NCBI GenBank assembly: GCA_033807695.1
Contig: CM066302.1
Location: forward strand, 2,356,001-2,420,000
Origin: Daedaleopsis sinensis
Lineage: Eukaryota; Basidiomycota; Agaricomycetes; Polyporales; Polyporaceae
DNA length: 64,000 bases
Reading direction: 5' to 3'
Shown: one piece after another, positions 42,680 to 54,540 of the stretch
How the letters are laid out: each line of letters opens with the position of its first letter
How positions within the stretch are numbered: the first letter of the stretch is position 1
Program-made: the position numbers and the translations under genes
Notes under the pieces: model-generated
Databases searched by the model: none
What the model was told of the DNA's origin: nothing
What the model saw: the letters and a program-made list of their open reading frames with translations, nothing else

Positions 42680-44220
42680 AGGCCCGAGCTCGCTGTCGTC
42701 GACGATGAGAGAGGGAGCGCGCCCGACGTGCGCCTCGACGAGGGTCGAGGACTGTTCGGGCCACGTGGCTATCATCCTCCCGGTCCAACCCGGGCCGGCG
42801 AAACATTAACATAGGCGCTTTGGCCCAAGTTCGACTCGCGGTGCTTGACACTTGTCTACTTTCCCTCCTCTCTGTTTCTGCCGCGACTCCCTTTAGAAAG
42901 CTAATTTTGCATACCAAACTTCAGGTAAATGACCATGTTCGATTTTTGGATATATCGTGCATTCTCTTCATCTCACAGTGGCAACCTCCAGTCTCCGAGG
43001 TGGCCGAAGACTTCTCATCTGAAGCCGGCATGTCTCCACACTCAACAGAAGGTTGCAATTAGGTGACTTCAATATGACCTCAACCAGACACGAAAAATCC
43101 AGGACGAGGGGAGTGACTTTACCGCTGCGTCATGAACACCTCAGACCGGTCGTTTGGCGATGATATGTTGCCAGCCCAAACCGCGAGATATCAAGTCGGC
43201 TTCTTTGAATATATTTTGTCTCGCACACACTACATCTCGACACGATCGAGCACCAGTCCCAATCTCCCGCGATCATATCTGCCAACCCCCTCCACACGGC
43301 TGATCGCAGCAGCCGCCGACCGACGATGGCCACCTCCCGCGGGCGCCGCTTCCAAGCCTGGATAGACACTATCACCGTGATCAGATCATGCGCGGCCGTC
43401 TTTGAACCAGAGCACAGCGACGATCGCCTCCGAACAGAGCACGTTGAGTACCGTCTTCGACACAGCGCGGCTGTAGGACCGCACCTCGGGTCCGCGCGCG
43501 GACATGCCCCACAGTGATGAACCGATCACACCTCGGAAACGCAGGACTGGACCCGCAAGGATTCCGCCACATCTCGAATCTCTCTGACGACTTCCTCGAT
43601 CCCTGATCTATGGAAGCGTGGGCAGAGCCCCGAGTATTGCTCCCTGGACCCTCAGAGCAATATTCCATGCATGTACATGTCACTGGATCGTGCAAGCACG
43701 TGGCTACCGAACGCCAAACCACAGCCCGCGTCGCCGTTTGGGCAACAAGCTCGGCGATCGTCTCCCCAATCATCATCGACCTCGATCCGCGCAGCGATGG
43801 GTCAGCCATCGGGCGAAGAGCATGTCAGATTTTTCAGCTTCAACGCGCCTCGCCCGGGGTACACGGACAAGTGGCGTACGACGTCTGATTCGAAACAAGG
43901 CAGTATTTTCTCGTAGCCAAATGGAGCAGGATCCATCTCGCTAGTAGGGATACAGACGGTGTGCATATTCTGGAGATGCTACAGATAGTGTCACGGGTAC
44001 GTAGGTACACATAAGATGAAACAACATACGTGGAGATCGGGACGATGCGCAGTATGATACATATGGGCGTTGTACAGAACGGGCATGCAACGGACTAGAG
44101 GCAAAAAGGCTAATGCAAACGGGCGTAGCGTCGCCGTCCGTCGGGGAGCCCGGACGCGCGAGAAGTCCATGTGGGCGATAGTCCGGCGCCAGGAGAACCA
44201 CGGTGCTCGAGAATCGACGA
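42680..44220. other. Intergenic region between USO1 and the MOCOS-like gene
   Basis: About 1.5 kb. Only overlapping short frames occur on both strands (for example around 43320-43520 and 43610-43890), with no coherent exon chain. It contains the USO1 promoter on its left side. Confidence 0.35.
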
Positions 44221-46416
44221 CTATAGCGCGATCCCCGGGCCCTTTTGGTCGAGCCACTCGTCCCAGAGCGCGCTCCGGGCGTGGTCGCTCGCGAGCAGCT
44301 TCGCGAACTGGAGGACGCGCCACACGTCCCGGAAGTCGCTCGCGAGCCCGAGGCTGATCCGCACGACGCCCAGCTCGCGGCCCATGTGCTGCTCGAACGC
44401 ACGGAGAGTCGCGTCGTTGGGCAGCTCCGCCATCGCCCCGCGCAGGCCGAGCAGCGCCGCGGCGCCCCCGGGGTTGCACATGCAGCCCGTGCGCAGCGAG
44501 ATGTTTTGCTTGGACGCGGCGTACTCCACGAACGTGTTCGGGATCATCTGCCCGGACGGCTGCAGGTGTACGCGGCATGAGTTTCGAGTCAGGTGCGCCA
44601 AGGGTGCGACGACGAAGACTTACGAAAAGGAAGAGCAGGGCGACGACGGAGCCCGTGTCCGCCTGCTCGCCGACCGCACTGACGACTTTGCCCGGCCGAC
44701 GTGACAGAATCTGCACGACAGGCGTGTCCGTGGTGTCGTGCCGCAATTCAGACAGTGACGTAATGAGGTGGCGCGTGAGTGAAGAAAGGCGGAGGGGGAG
44801 GAAGGGGAGGAACGCAGACAAGAACCGGAGGCCGTCGGTGATTGCAGGTAGGTTCAGGTAGTTGATGGTCCCGTCCTGCAGAGCGCACACGCCGTCAGAA
44901 AACAGGGCTGGATCTGCGGCAACCGCTGAATTCGCATTACCTCGAACCGCTCGTGCAGTCTCGAAGCCATCGTCACGATCAGCCCGGGGGCTTGCACCAC
45001 GTCGACGGTACCGCCCGCGAACCAGGGGCGCTCCAGCCGCTCCAGGAACGTCTCCTTCACCACGAGCGCGCCGACGCCGGTCGGGAACCCGAACATCTTG
45101 TAGAAGCTGACTGCCATCGCGTCGACAGGAGTGTCGGTGAGCGAGATGCACGACGTCGGAGCTAGGGCGGCCGCGTCGAGCAGCGTGGAGTAGCCCTGTG
45201 CCGCCGCAAACTGGATGAGGGAAAGAGGGTTCTTCGTGTTGGAGATGTTTGATTGCCCGGTGAGTGCGAACAGTGATGGTGGTGCCGCGTCCCCGCGCGG
45301 CCGGTGATGGGCAAGGACGGCCTGTGACACGGAGAACGGAATAAATCAACATATGGCCCAGGTGGGGCTCACGGGCACTGCACGCACCTTCGCCTCGGCG
45401 ACATCGACCCCACCGACGTCCGTCGAGTCGATGTAGCACACCTGGGCACCACGCGCGACGGCGAACTTCCTGATCCCGTGCACGCTGTTGTGCGAGTCCG
45501 TGCCGAGCACGTACGCGCTCCCGTCGCGGAACGGGAAGGACTCGCCCACGAGCTTTAGTGCGCCCGTCGCGTTCCCGGTGAAGACGACCGTGTAGCCTGG
45601 TGGGGCGCGGAAGAAGGACAGCACGGCCTGGCGTGCCTCTTCTGCGCAGGCGGCGGAGAGCGTCGACCTGTGCCAAGTAGGGACGCCTGTCAGCGCGGAA
45701 CGCAATATTCATATGGACAGGCGCGTGCCGGGATGCTAGCAGCCTGGAAGCGATGCATGCACGAATTTGCGGCACTCGGTGCCGAGGCCGTCCGAGCGGA
45801 CCGGACTCTTTGAAACGAGAAGGAGGAGAAGGGGGCGAGAGTACGGACGAAAGGCTGTCGTCTAACAGGAAAACACGAGGGACGGATGCGCTACTCACGA
45901 GTTGCTGACCGAGTGCGTGTTGCCGAGCACGCTCCGCTGGAGGAATGCCGAGTGTACGCGTATAAGGCTTTCTGGGTAGAGCGAGCCCCCCATATAGTCG
46001 ACGTACGCCTCGCCCGCACGGTCGAGCCGCGCAAAGTCTGTGCGCCGGAGAGCATCGAGGATCCAGGTGAGCTGGTACTGGGGGAACTCCTTGAGGAAGG
46101 CCTTGTAGGCGAGCACCTGGGCGTCCTCGAGGGAGTCGGAGCTTGTTGATCTTGAAAGGGCGTACACCGGCGGTGGATCTGACATACGCTTCTCGTCACG
46201 GTCGCTGAAAGAGGCATCTTCCCTTATGGGGTGTTCGCGGTAGCCGGGAAAGCCCAGACCAGGGAGGCCAGCATACGGAGTAGCGACGGTGAGAGTACTG
46301 GAGGAAAAGGCCGGCCGCGAGCGCTTGTGGTGGATGATGAAAGCCTTCCGGGTGGCAGGCGCATGGTGCATGTCCACACCGGGAGAAGGGGGTGCGTGAG
46401 AGTGAGAGTTGCCCAT
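44221..46416 (-). CDS. Class V aminotransferase, MOCOS-like (molybdenum cofactor sulfurase N-terminal type)
   Basis: A PLP-dependent enzyme of the cysteine desulfurase fold. It starts MGNSHSHAPPSPGVDMHHAP at 46416 and has at least six exons. The N-terminal extension is poorly conserved. The catalytic part shows AGEAYVDYMGGSLYPESLIR, RSVLGNTHSVSNS, YTVVFTGNATGALKLVGESF, LGTDSHNSVHGIRKFA, FALTGQSNISNTKNPLSLIQ, YSTLLDAAALAPTSCISLTD and the PLP lysine in AVSFYKMFGFPTGVGALVVK. Next are WFAGGTVDVVQAPG, INYLNLPAITDGLRFL and the C-terminal RTGCMCNPGGAAALLGLRG. The enzyme would move sulphur from cysteine to a cofactor; the RTGCxCNPG cysteine is the usual acceptor. It ends at TAG 44221 with DEWLDQKGPGIAL and lacks the MOSC domain of full-length MOCOS. 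It may be a single-domain relative rather than the sulfurase itself. Confidence 0.75.
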
Positions 46417-48535
46417 GAGTACAGGTGCCGAGCTGACAATGCGAGGATATTGGGAGTTGACGAGCGAGTCCGAGCGGCGAGTGTCGAGTCGCTGCAGGTC
46501 GACGAGCTTTTATATGTTGCAGACCAAGGTTCTAAGGTAAGCGGTTCCCAGAGACCAGATTCCAGCAAAAGGAGATATACGAGACCCGCTCATAAGGAAA
46601 TAGCCCGCTGGTGCGGGAGTCAGGCTGTGTCCATAGGTGGCGGTTAGGCATCAGGAGGTTGTCGGCAACGCCCGTCCGGCGGAGGGTGACATCCCCAATC
46701 GGGCCGCTATGCACGCGCGCGGGTCCAAAACGATTAATCGGAAGCCATGCATTTGGTCACAGAACCTCAGCGGATCGACGCCGTGCTCGCGATCTCGCAG
46801 CCTCCTCCAGATCGCCTTGTTCGCCTCTAGACACCATGCACGCTCGACTGCCGCGCCCCTCCGCCGCTAGCCTCGTTCTGTGACGCGACCCACCCCCGCG
46901 GCCGACTGCCAGTTCCCACCTGGCGCTCGAACGCACGTCTGCCGTCGTCTACGAGGCCGTGCGCGTCGTGTATAGCGCACACAGCAAACGTCGTCGCCCT
47001 CGCCCTCTTCCCACCACGCCCTCTCGGGGAGCATCACGTCCCAGAGCCTCGTGAGGTCCCCGAGCGTGACGGGGGCTCCCTATTCGCCGTGCACGCCCCT
47101 GCCGTGAGGGTGGCTCTGGGCGAAAGGCAATCTCTCGGGAGAATCTGGGTAAAACGGGCGTGCGACCCCTGCCGCGACGACATCGATAAGCAGAAGCGCG
47201 ATCGTACGTCAGCAGCGTGGCCGTTCCGCGACGTGGCGGCGCACGTCGACCAGCCCCCGCGCGGACGCTGAGCCTGTCGGGTGTCATGCGCCAGAGCGTG
47301 CCAGGGCTTCCTCGGGAGCAGAGGGACGGCGAGCCGGGGCACGTCGGCCGTTGGGCGGTGTTCGGACCCGCACGTTCAGGTTCGCATTGCATTGGGAAGA
47401 ACATGGAATCGCCGCCGCAGGCGCATTGACGCCTGCTGTCCGTCCCCCGTCTGTGTTGCGCGAACCTTGGAAGGACACTGCATCCGTACCGTAGGGCGAT
47501 CGCTAGGTGGTCAATACTCGCTCGCAAGCGAAGAGGTTCAGAACGCACCGCACCGTCTTCGTCACCTCGACCAGCTTCCATTGCGACCCGCCGTCCCTGC
47601 ATGGCGGCCTTGTGTGGTACTTCGGGCACCATTCCCGACGTCTGCGGTACCCGCAAGTGCAGTGGTAAAGACACCGGGCATTGTCGTGCATCTTGGCGCT
47701 AGTCTGCCGACTCCGAGGTGCTCAGAACAGCGCGGTCTGGCCCTACCCTCCTCTCAACCGCGGGGGAAAGGAGCGTGTTCCCACACCACGTGTGCTATCG
47801 TGCAATCGATGGGAATGTACGATGCACTACCGGTAATCGGAAGCCGCGGACAGGACGGCTGAGTCGAAGGTCGGATGGCGCAAGACGCGAAGCTTGCGTG
47901 GCAGGTGCTGTATATAAAGCGTACTCCAGTTTAACGTCAACGATGAGAGAGCTAGAAAATACCGTAGGGGGAAAGCACCATGCTTTACGAACATATCGCG
48001 AGGTACCGATGGCTGAGACTAGGGCGCAAACATTAGCATGGATCGTAAACGCGGAGAAGGGACTGATGACAGGAAGCGTCGACCGGGAGCGCTTGGGGGG
48101 CATTCGTTCGTTCGTGCGTCTGTAGCGGCCACCGAATTTAACCTATTCGTGGCGCGGGAGAGTGCTCGCTGCGCGCACCAACATCGCCGATGAAGTGGAT
48201 CTTGGAACAAGAAACGCTAGCCAGTCCTCGCAGACGCCTGCAAATAGATATGTTGTGGGCAGCATGTGGGACAATCACCACAAAGGGAGAAGCGTATGGC
48301 AACTGCGCTTTGTTAGAGCCGCTACGACCGTAGCCAGGGACATGCAACCAGCTCGAGGCGATGTAGCCCATCCGTAGCGTCTCCGACGCATCAGACTACC
48401 TGATGAATGGGCTGGAGCTTCTCCGGTGCTCGTGTGTAAGGAAACGTCTGGAGGGTTTGGTGGTCATGATGGAGTGTCTTTGAGCGGAGCGCACCGCCTG
48501 CGTTACAGCTGCTACGCCAGAAGGAGGTAGAATGA
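46417..48535. other. About 2.1 kb without a supported gene
   Basis: High-GC sequence on 46900-47700 gives long overlapping frames on both strands. Minus-strand pieces such as VTLGDLTRLWDVMLPERAWW (about 47060) and CTCGYRRRREWCPKYH (about 47640) look coding-like, but no exon chain with consistent phase joins them. It may contain a decayed gene. Confidence 0.3.
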
Positions 48536-49497
48536 CTAGACCATCGCCATTGTAACAAATGAGAGCGAGTCAGCGACTGAGGGTGCCTAAGCCAACATGT
48601 GATGGGCTTGAAGAGGACCAGCCGGATGAAGCCCGATACAGCGTGCGAAGCATGTACACACACTCACCTGCCAGCCATGTGCATCGGTTGCGAAGAAGTC
48701 CGTCTGGTGCCTTCTCGCCAAGCTAGGCGAGTAATTCTCGACGGATGCCCGAGCAGTGTTTTTCGGGTCAGAAGCATTAGCGGCCATCACCAAAGTGTCG
48801 CGAGCCATGTCACCTGCAAAGGAGACCGGGAGCCTTGTGTGAACATACACAGTTCGATGATCAGAGAATGACAGTTTATGGGGTTCACGGGGACGTACGC
48901 ACGTATACTCGTGGGGGTCTGGACTCCACTACAAATCGAGGTTCTGTCCAAAGTACAAGAGCCCTGTTAGTCGACAAGACAGCGTTGCATCACACAAAGG
49001 AAGAAGGGAGGAGATGCCGACATATCATTATCACTTACGTTGACGGATGGCGGATGGCTAGATGCAAACAACAGAAGTTCAGTAGCGTGCTGTTCAGTGC
49101 GCTTCGGGTCGCTATGGCATCGCGGGGCAAACAGCTTCTGCAGAGTCAAGCGGTTGATCGAGGGCTTCTTGAACGCGGTGTTCCCAGGTACAAGGTACGG
49201 TCTGTACTGTATCGCTGTGAGCAATCATAGTCAAGGTTCTCATTCGCAATGCATCCAAAAAAGGTGTACTTTGTTGGAGATCGGCTTTAGCGCCGATGTC
49301 CATCGCTGACAGCAGTGACAGGTATCCGGACCCGCCGAGCTCGGATTTGCAAGTTGGCGACTGTCACGGAGCTCGGAAACCCCTAGGGCCCACCTATATG
49401 CACCTGTGGTCGGTTTCACGCCGCCTTCCTGTGAAAGTCCGCGGCACCGCGACCTCGTCTGGAGTTGGTTGGTTAGCATCCCAATCTTCCTGATTCA
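48536..49497 (-). CDS. Possible uncharacterised multi-exon gene
   Basis: A minus-strand chain can be read with phase kept at each step except the first: DWDANQPTPDEVAVPRTFTG (about 49490); GYLSLLSAMDIGAKADLQQS and TPFLDALRMRTLTMIAHSDT (49320-49190); KLFAPRCHSDPKRTEQHATE and LLLFASSHPPSVN (49120-49040). It continues with GSCTLDRTSICSGVQTPTSI (about 48970-48905); DMARDTLVMAANASDPKNTA and ENYSPSLARRHQTDFFATDA (48815-48670); and APSVADSLSFVTMAMV, ending with TAG at 48536. No domain is recognised. The introns are 60-90 bases long with GT-AG ends. Some of the opposite strand is also open, so this is a tentative model with an unknown start. Confidence 0.3.
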
Positions 49498-50113
49498 AAC
49501 GACCACAAGGAGGCTAACCTGACTTCAAGGAGTATATTCCAGTGCCCATCATGAACGGTAACAGCATTGAAATTGCCATCGATACCCAACCTCTCATGAA
49601 CGCGAGAGGGGAGGTCCTTGCAGCTCTAGAGACGGCAGTCGCAACTCTGTAAGACAGGTGAGTCACTGGATGTTGGAGCAAAATAGACAATCGCTACCAG
49701 TCAAATAATCAGATCCGCGTCGAGCTGGGGTCCCTTATAAGACGGCAAGATGGATCGATTATACTTACACGGGATACCTGATAGTCAAATTTCTTTCTCG
49801 AGTGTTGTCGACGGTCGTGTCCTGACCGAATTCATCCGGGCGATAGAACCAGAGTCTCTCAGTATATCTCCATGTCGATGGCTGGTGGACTCCTAACGAC
49901 ATTTCAGTGCAGTTGGTGGTGCGAGGTTTTGGTAAATTGCAAGAGTCATGACCGTTATAGCCGACCGGCGCCTGTGCCACGTGGGGCACGTGTATTCTAA
50001 GCGCCAGAGGTTGGACCGGAAACAGTCTTGGCGTCACCTTGCCTTTGACCTGCCTTCCTCCATCTTGCTCTCCGACTTGTCAAGTACCTCCTTCAAACAC
50101 AACCTCGCACAGT
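49498..50113. other. Intergenic region upstream of CWC15
   Basis: Contains one clean plus-strand piece (DFKEYIPVPIMNGNSIEIAI, then DTQPLMNARGEVLAALETAV, TAA at 49651) whose opposite strand is also open. I could not connect it to a gene. The remainder is the CWC15 promoter. Confidence 0.3.
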
Positions 50114-51136
50114 ATGTCTACAGCACATAGGCCGACATGGGACCCGGCGCAGGCCAAGGATGTCAAGGGTGGCTCGCGACAGTTCTCTGTGCGGGATATG
50201 GCCGCCCATACAAAGCTCAAGTTCCGGTATGTGACTTGTCGAAATGGTTGTGTCGCCTCATAATCATCTTCGAGACGATACGCAGTCAACCCGGACAGAC
50301 CTCAACCGCTGAGGTAGCCAAGAAGGACCTTAGGGCAGAACTATTGGCGGCAGAAGCGGAAGCGCGTGAGCGGAAGCGTAAGGCGGAGGGGAAGCCTGCG
50401 TTGGCGGTGGAGAACGGGAATACCTCAGCGAGGGAGGGTCAAGATGAGGAGTCTAACAAGCGGAGAAAGTTGCTCCAGGACGCGTTGGAACTGGACAAGG
50501 ACGATGATGATGACGAAGAGGGCGAGGACAAGGATGATGACGAAGACGAGTACGTGATCGTTTCCTGCCACAGGATCGTCAATGCTCACACCGAAATGGA
50601 CAACAGTGACGAGGATGACGACGAAGAAGATGATACTGCAGAGCTCCTTCGTGAACTTGAGAGAATTAAACGGGAACGTGCAGAGGAGAAGGAAAGGCTA
50701 GAGCGAGAAGAGTCTGCTTCCAACCAAGCGCAACGTGAAACCGAGATTGCTACCGCAAACCCGTTGCTGAACCTCGCCGCTGCCCTCGGCCAGACGCCAA
50801 ATGGTGTGAACACCACGAAGCCTGGGACGTTCGCTGTCAAGCGACGTTGGGATGACGGTGACTACCTCACTTTCACGTATACCGAGAGCTTCATTCTCAT
50901 CTCGTGTCGTTCTAGACCTCATCTTCAAGAATCAGGCAATGAGCAGCCGAGATAAAGACAAGGAACCTCAGTTCGTGAATGATCTTTTGCGAACAGAGTT
51001 TCACAAGTGCGTACCCCCAATCCTGCACGTTAGGTGTTATTGACACATGTACAGAAAATTCATGGCCAAATTCATCAAGGTATGCCTTCAGCACCTCATG
51101 TTCTCTGCAGTTGCTCACGCGCGTCCATTTCAGTAG
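50114..51136 (+). CDS. CWC15: Pre-mRNA splicing factor Cwc15 (Cwf15)
   Basis: A component of the Prp19-associated (NineTeen) part of the spliceosome. Exons: 50114-50226, 50286-50549, 50607-50857, 50916-51006, 51055-51079 and 51134-51136. The start MSTAHRPTWDPAQAKDVKGG is the classic N-terminus, followed by RQFSVRDMAAHTKLKFRQPG. The middle is acidic and charged (ELDKDDDDDEEGEDKDDDED) with a helical ELLRELERIKRERAEEKERL. The conserved C-terminal box is KRRWDDDLIFKNQA then FVNDLLRTEFHKKFMAKFIK. The family normally ends right after this box. Here the coding exon ends with AAG directly at a GTATGC donor, and the acceptor is followed at once by TAG. The stop codon therefore lies alone in the last exon. 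If that intron were retained, the tail would be extended. Confidence 0.88.
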
Positions 51137-51765
51137 TGATGATCATTGTCTTCGTATCCGGATTCATTGGCTGGCGACCTCATCCCACCCCAAAGGGTCT
51201 TATCGTGTGACAGACTCCGTCGCCGTATACCCGTCAGGTAACTATTCCTCTGAGAACTCCGTAGTGTCGTGTGTACGGTTGCTGTAAGTTAATTGTCATT
51301 ACCGCCGTTGTCTCTCAGGTTGTGGGCAGATTCTCGACTGCTGAGAAAGCCCATTAAGTTCTTATTTACACATGTACCGATATTGGGACGGTCTTGCGCA
51401 ACACTTCTTCGTTCGCAATACGCATCAGATAATGAGGAATACCATACTTACCGTGCAACTGTAAGTGCTTGCGGGCATGTTGCGTTCCGGCGCGCCCATC
51501 TGTATCCAAACTTGACAGCGCCCATCATGTCAACCTTCCGGGACCATGACTATGTTCTGTATCGCGACTATACCCCTGGGTAGTGGGAAGTGCTACAAAT
51601 GCCGATATCACTGTCAATTAAAGCACAACTCTGGCTAGATCCCCTTGTGTTCCCCAACATAGCTATCACTGACACTCGTCCGCTGCTGGCAACCGGCCGA
51701 CTTCCTCCTGCTTACACCCCACTCCTCTGCTGGCCTTGTTCCTCCTCGAGAGACTTCTCCTCCCA
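51137..51765. other. Intergenic region between CWC15 and the first oxidoreductase
   Basis: About 630 bases. Frames here (for example 51293-51583) have no recognisable content. Pyrimidine-rich sequence just before 51766 suggests the promoter or leader of the downstream gene. Confidence 0.35.
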
Positions 51766-53488
51766 ATGGCAGACATCTTGTTGCTAGGAGCCACAGGTGA
51801 GGATTCCGCGCGAAGGCTAGGATGCGTACCTGTAACCTAACCCTGTTCCAGGCTTCACCGGTCGTCTCGTCACGCAATACCTATACAACCATCCTGAGCG
51901 ATCCTCGTTCACTTTTGCCATCGGCGTTCGTTCTCGTGCCAAAGGGGAAGCCCTCAAAACGTCGGTAGGGCTCGATGAAAGCGTGAAGGTTGTGCAGGTG
52001 GACGTGTCGCAGTACGACACTGTAGAGAGGGCTGTCCAGGATGCGAAGGTGGTCATAAACGTGGTGGGACCTTATTGGTCGTTCGGCGAAAATGTCGTTA
52101 GGTAAGTCCACCCGTCGACTGCCTCAAGTGCGGCTCAGGTCCGAGCCTGTGGAAGGGCGTGTGCGGTGCATGGCAAGCGATATGTAGACCTCGCTGGCGA
52201 GCTACACTTTGTCAGGAAGATAATTGCCCGGTGAGTACTCTCTCCACTGTGCTTCTCTCTCGCATCTCTTCATCCGTCTCATGCACTACCTGTCAAGTTA
52301 CGACTACCTCGCCAGCAAGACCGGTGCAATCATCGTCCCCACGTGTGGATTCGACTGCATCCCCGCCGACATGCTCGTGTTTCTCTCCAATAGAACTTTG
52401 AAATCCGTACTTGGCCCGGACGCTGAACCTGGACTCTCACAGACTTTCTACGGCGTCGAAGGGGGCGTATCTGGCGGCTCTATAGCGACTCTGATGTCAG
52501 ACATTGAGACCGTGCCCCGGCACATATATGCCGCCGGACAGAGAGATTATGCCCTCAGCCTAGGTGCGCATACCTTGCGTCCGGTTTGGTCATTCAGAAT
52601 TCAGACTGATATTGAACTATCAGTCCGGGGACATCCGAGTCCGCGTCCCACACTCGCAGCACGTATGCCCTTCTCATCTCCTGCGCAGTACGGCGGGTAC
52701 TGGTTTGAGGGGAGCACGAACCGGGGTATCGTTCAGCGCACCTTCGGCATCACCCACCTTCTCGCAACGCACGCTCGCGTGCTGCTCGGGTCGACGCACG
52801 CGAAGGAAATGGAGGTCAAGCCGCTGACGTACGGACCCCAGTTCCGCTACGTTGAGTACATGCTTGTTGGCAAGTCGTGGCTCGGAGCCGCGGCCTTTAG
52901 CGTGTTATTCACGCTCTTCCTTAAGTTGCTGTTCCATAACAATCCGGTGCGTACTCCAGCCACCAGCGCTATATTCAACCATTAATCGACTTGTTCGTGA
53001 AGTTCCGATGGATTGTGAAACTGTGCCTACCTAAGCCCGGGGATGGGCCGTCGGAGAAGTGCGTACATCGTCGTCTAAGTTGTATATCGTGAACTCGGCT
53101 GATGGCGTGCTCAGGGACATGGCGAAGGGGTGGGCAGAAGTCACGAACTTCACCGCGTCCGCAACATCAGCAAATGTCTCTGCTAAGTCCACCATGCATT
53201 GCAAGGGCGATCCGGGGTATCTCTTGACGGCCTGTGGGTATCCGAGTCGCGACTTCTATCACCTATGAGTTTGCTGACTCGACGTCACGAACAGCTATGT
53301 TATCGGAGAGCGCGTTGGCTCTTCTGCTCGATGACACATCTCTGCCGGTGACCGCGCATCCTGGGGGCGTGCTCACACCTGCTACCGCTCTTGGCGACGC
53401 TCTCATCCGTCGGCTGGAGGCGACTGGGCGGATTCACTTCGAAAGCGACATTGTGCGCGAGGATGGTGAAAATAAGAAGACTCGGTAA
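51766..53488 (+). CDS. Saccharopine dehydrogenase-like oxidoreductase, copy 1
   Basis: A member of the SCCPDH-like family: an NAD(P)-binding Rossmann domain and a membrane-associated C-terminal part. Exon 1 is MADILLLGAT; the next gives GFTGRLVTQYLYNHPERSSF, completing the GxTGxxG nucleotide loop. Then come KVVINVVGPYWSFGENVV, CAVHGKRYVDLAGELHFVRK, TGAIIVPTCGFDCIPADMLV, GGVSGGSIATLMSDIETVP, YGGYWFEGSTNRGIVQRTFG, TYGPQFRYVEYML and a hydrophobic FSVLFTLFLKLLFHNNP segment. The C-terminal exons carry GDPGYLL and MLSESALALLLDDTSLPVTA and GGVLTPATALGDALIRRLEA, ending with TAA at 53486. The true substrate is unknown. In other fungi and animals such proteins associate with lipid droplets or membranes. 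It is the first of three tandem paralogues with the same exon plan. Confidence 0.8.
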
Positions 53489-54540
53489 GGTCGTAGTTGT
53501 ACCACTGCAACGTGCCACGTATATGGTATTCGATATGTCATTGAAGATCCCGAGGCCTTTGAGGGGGCTCTAGCAAGTTGTGGAAACGAACCAGGTTATT
53601 TTGTCACTTTGTTGTCGATGGCAGGTGCGACCACATCATTCTTGTACGGCTGTTTCTTTAGAGAACGCCGAAGATTATTCTCACCTACAACTATGCCTTC
53701 GTATGTCCCGGCGCTTTGGGGTCAATGATGGCTACACATGTGGTTATACCTTCTTCGTTTTTGATCTCCTAATCAGCCATACGAACACTCCAGCACAAAT
53801 AGCGAGATAACTGGTGAGCCAACAATTTACAAACGTGCTTGACGGTATGTATTCTCTGACATTTAACGACAGGCTGCTGAGAAACTGAGCGCTCGAGCGG
53901 ATGCATGCGGCCTGCAGCTTTGTTCGCTCCCACACTTCCGAAAGGTGTTTTTTCTCACAGGCCCGCCAAGGGACACAGCCACCGTCGTTGATGGAAGTGG
54001 AGACGCCCAGAAGCCTCAGGCTGTTCTCTATTCCTCCTCCTCCTCCTCCTCCTCCTCCTCCTCCTCCTCCTCCTCCTCCCTTCAAACCCTGTAAAGATGA
54101 GTCTATAACATCGCGCGCACTACGCGTCAAAAGGAATCGTCAACGAGACGATCTCAAGACCACTTGAAATCGTCTGCGAGTTGTCAGCCAATGTCATGGA
54201 GACAACCCGCAGATCTAAGATCCGCAGCTTTTTCCAAAGTCGTCGACGGATGGTCAGCGAAGCAGTATGGCAGGCCTAGTCGATGACCATTCGAATGTGA
54301 TCGCCAGTCCCGATATTCCCTTACTTACTGCAACGAGGAAGCTCACCCGTAAGGGAGACTACCGACTTTCTAAGCAATACCCGACAGTTCGGGTGTCCCG
54401 ACAGCCGGTGAATGACAGAGAACGACGACCGTCAGACTCCGCCGGATGTTCAGAAGAGCCGACGTTGTATAAGAACATCGCGGCGGGCTGGCTGAAGCGC
54501 GCCAGATTAAACACTCACAGTCCGCGGAAGACCTATCGCA
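53489..54540. other. Intergenic region between oxidoreductase copies 1 and 2
   Basis: About 1.05 kb with a TCC microsatellite in the middle. A long minus-strand frame here is only polyglycine created by the repeat. No gene is supported. Confidence 0.4.
54031..54079. repeat. (TCC)n microsatellite
   Basis: About sixteen uninterrupted TCC units. It is likely to vary in length between strains. Confidence 0.85.

Noticed and set aside
46949..47674. 241-codon Arg-rich frame on the minus strand
   Set aside because: The composition is what a GC-rich shadow frame gives, and neighbouring frames look equally open.
53744..54130. Glycine-rich protein on the minus strand
   Set aside because: The glycine run is a translation of the TCC microsatellite and nothing else supports a gene.
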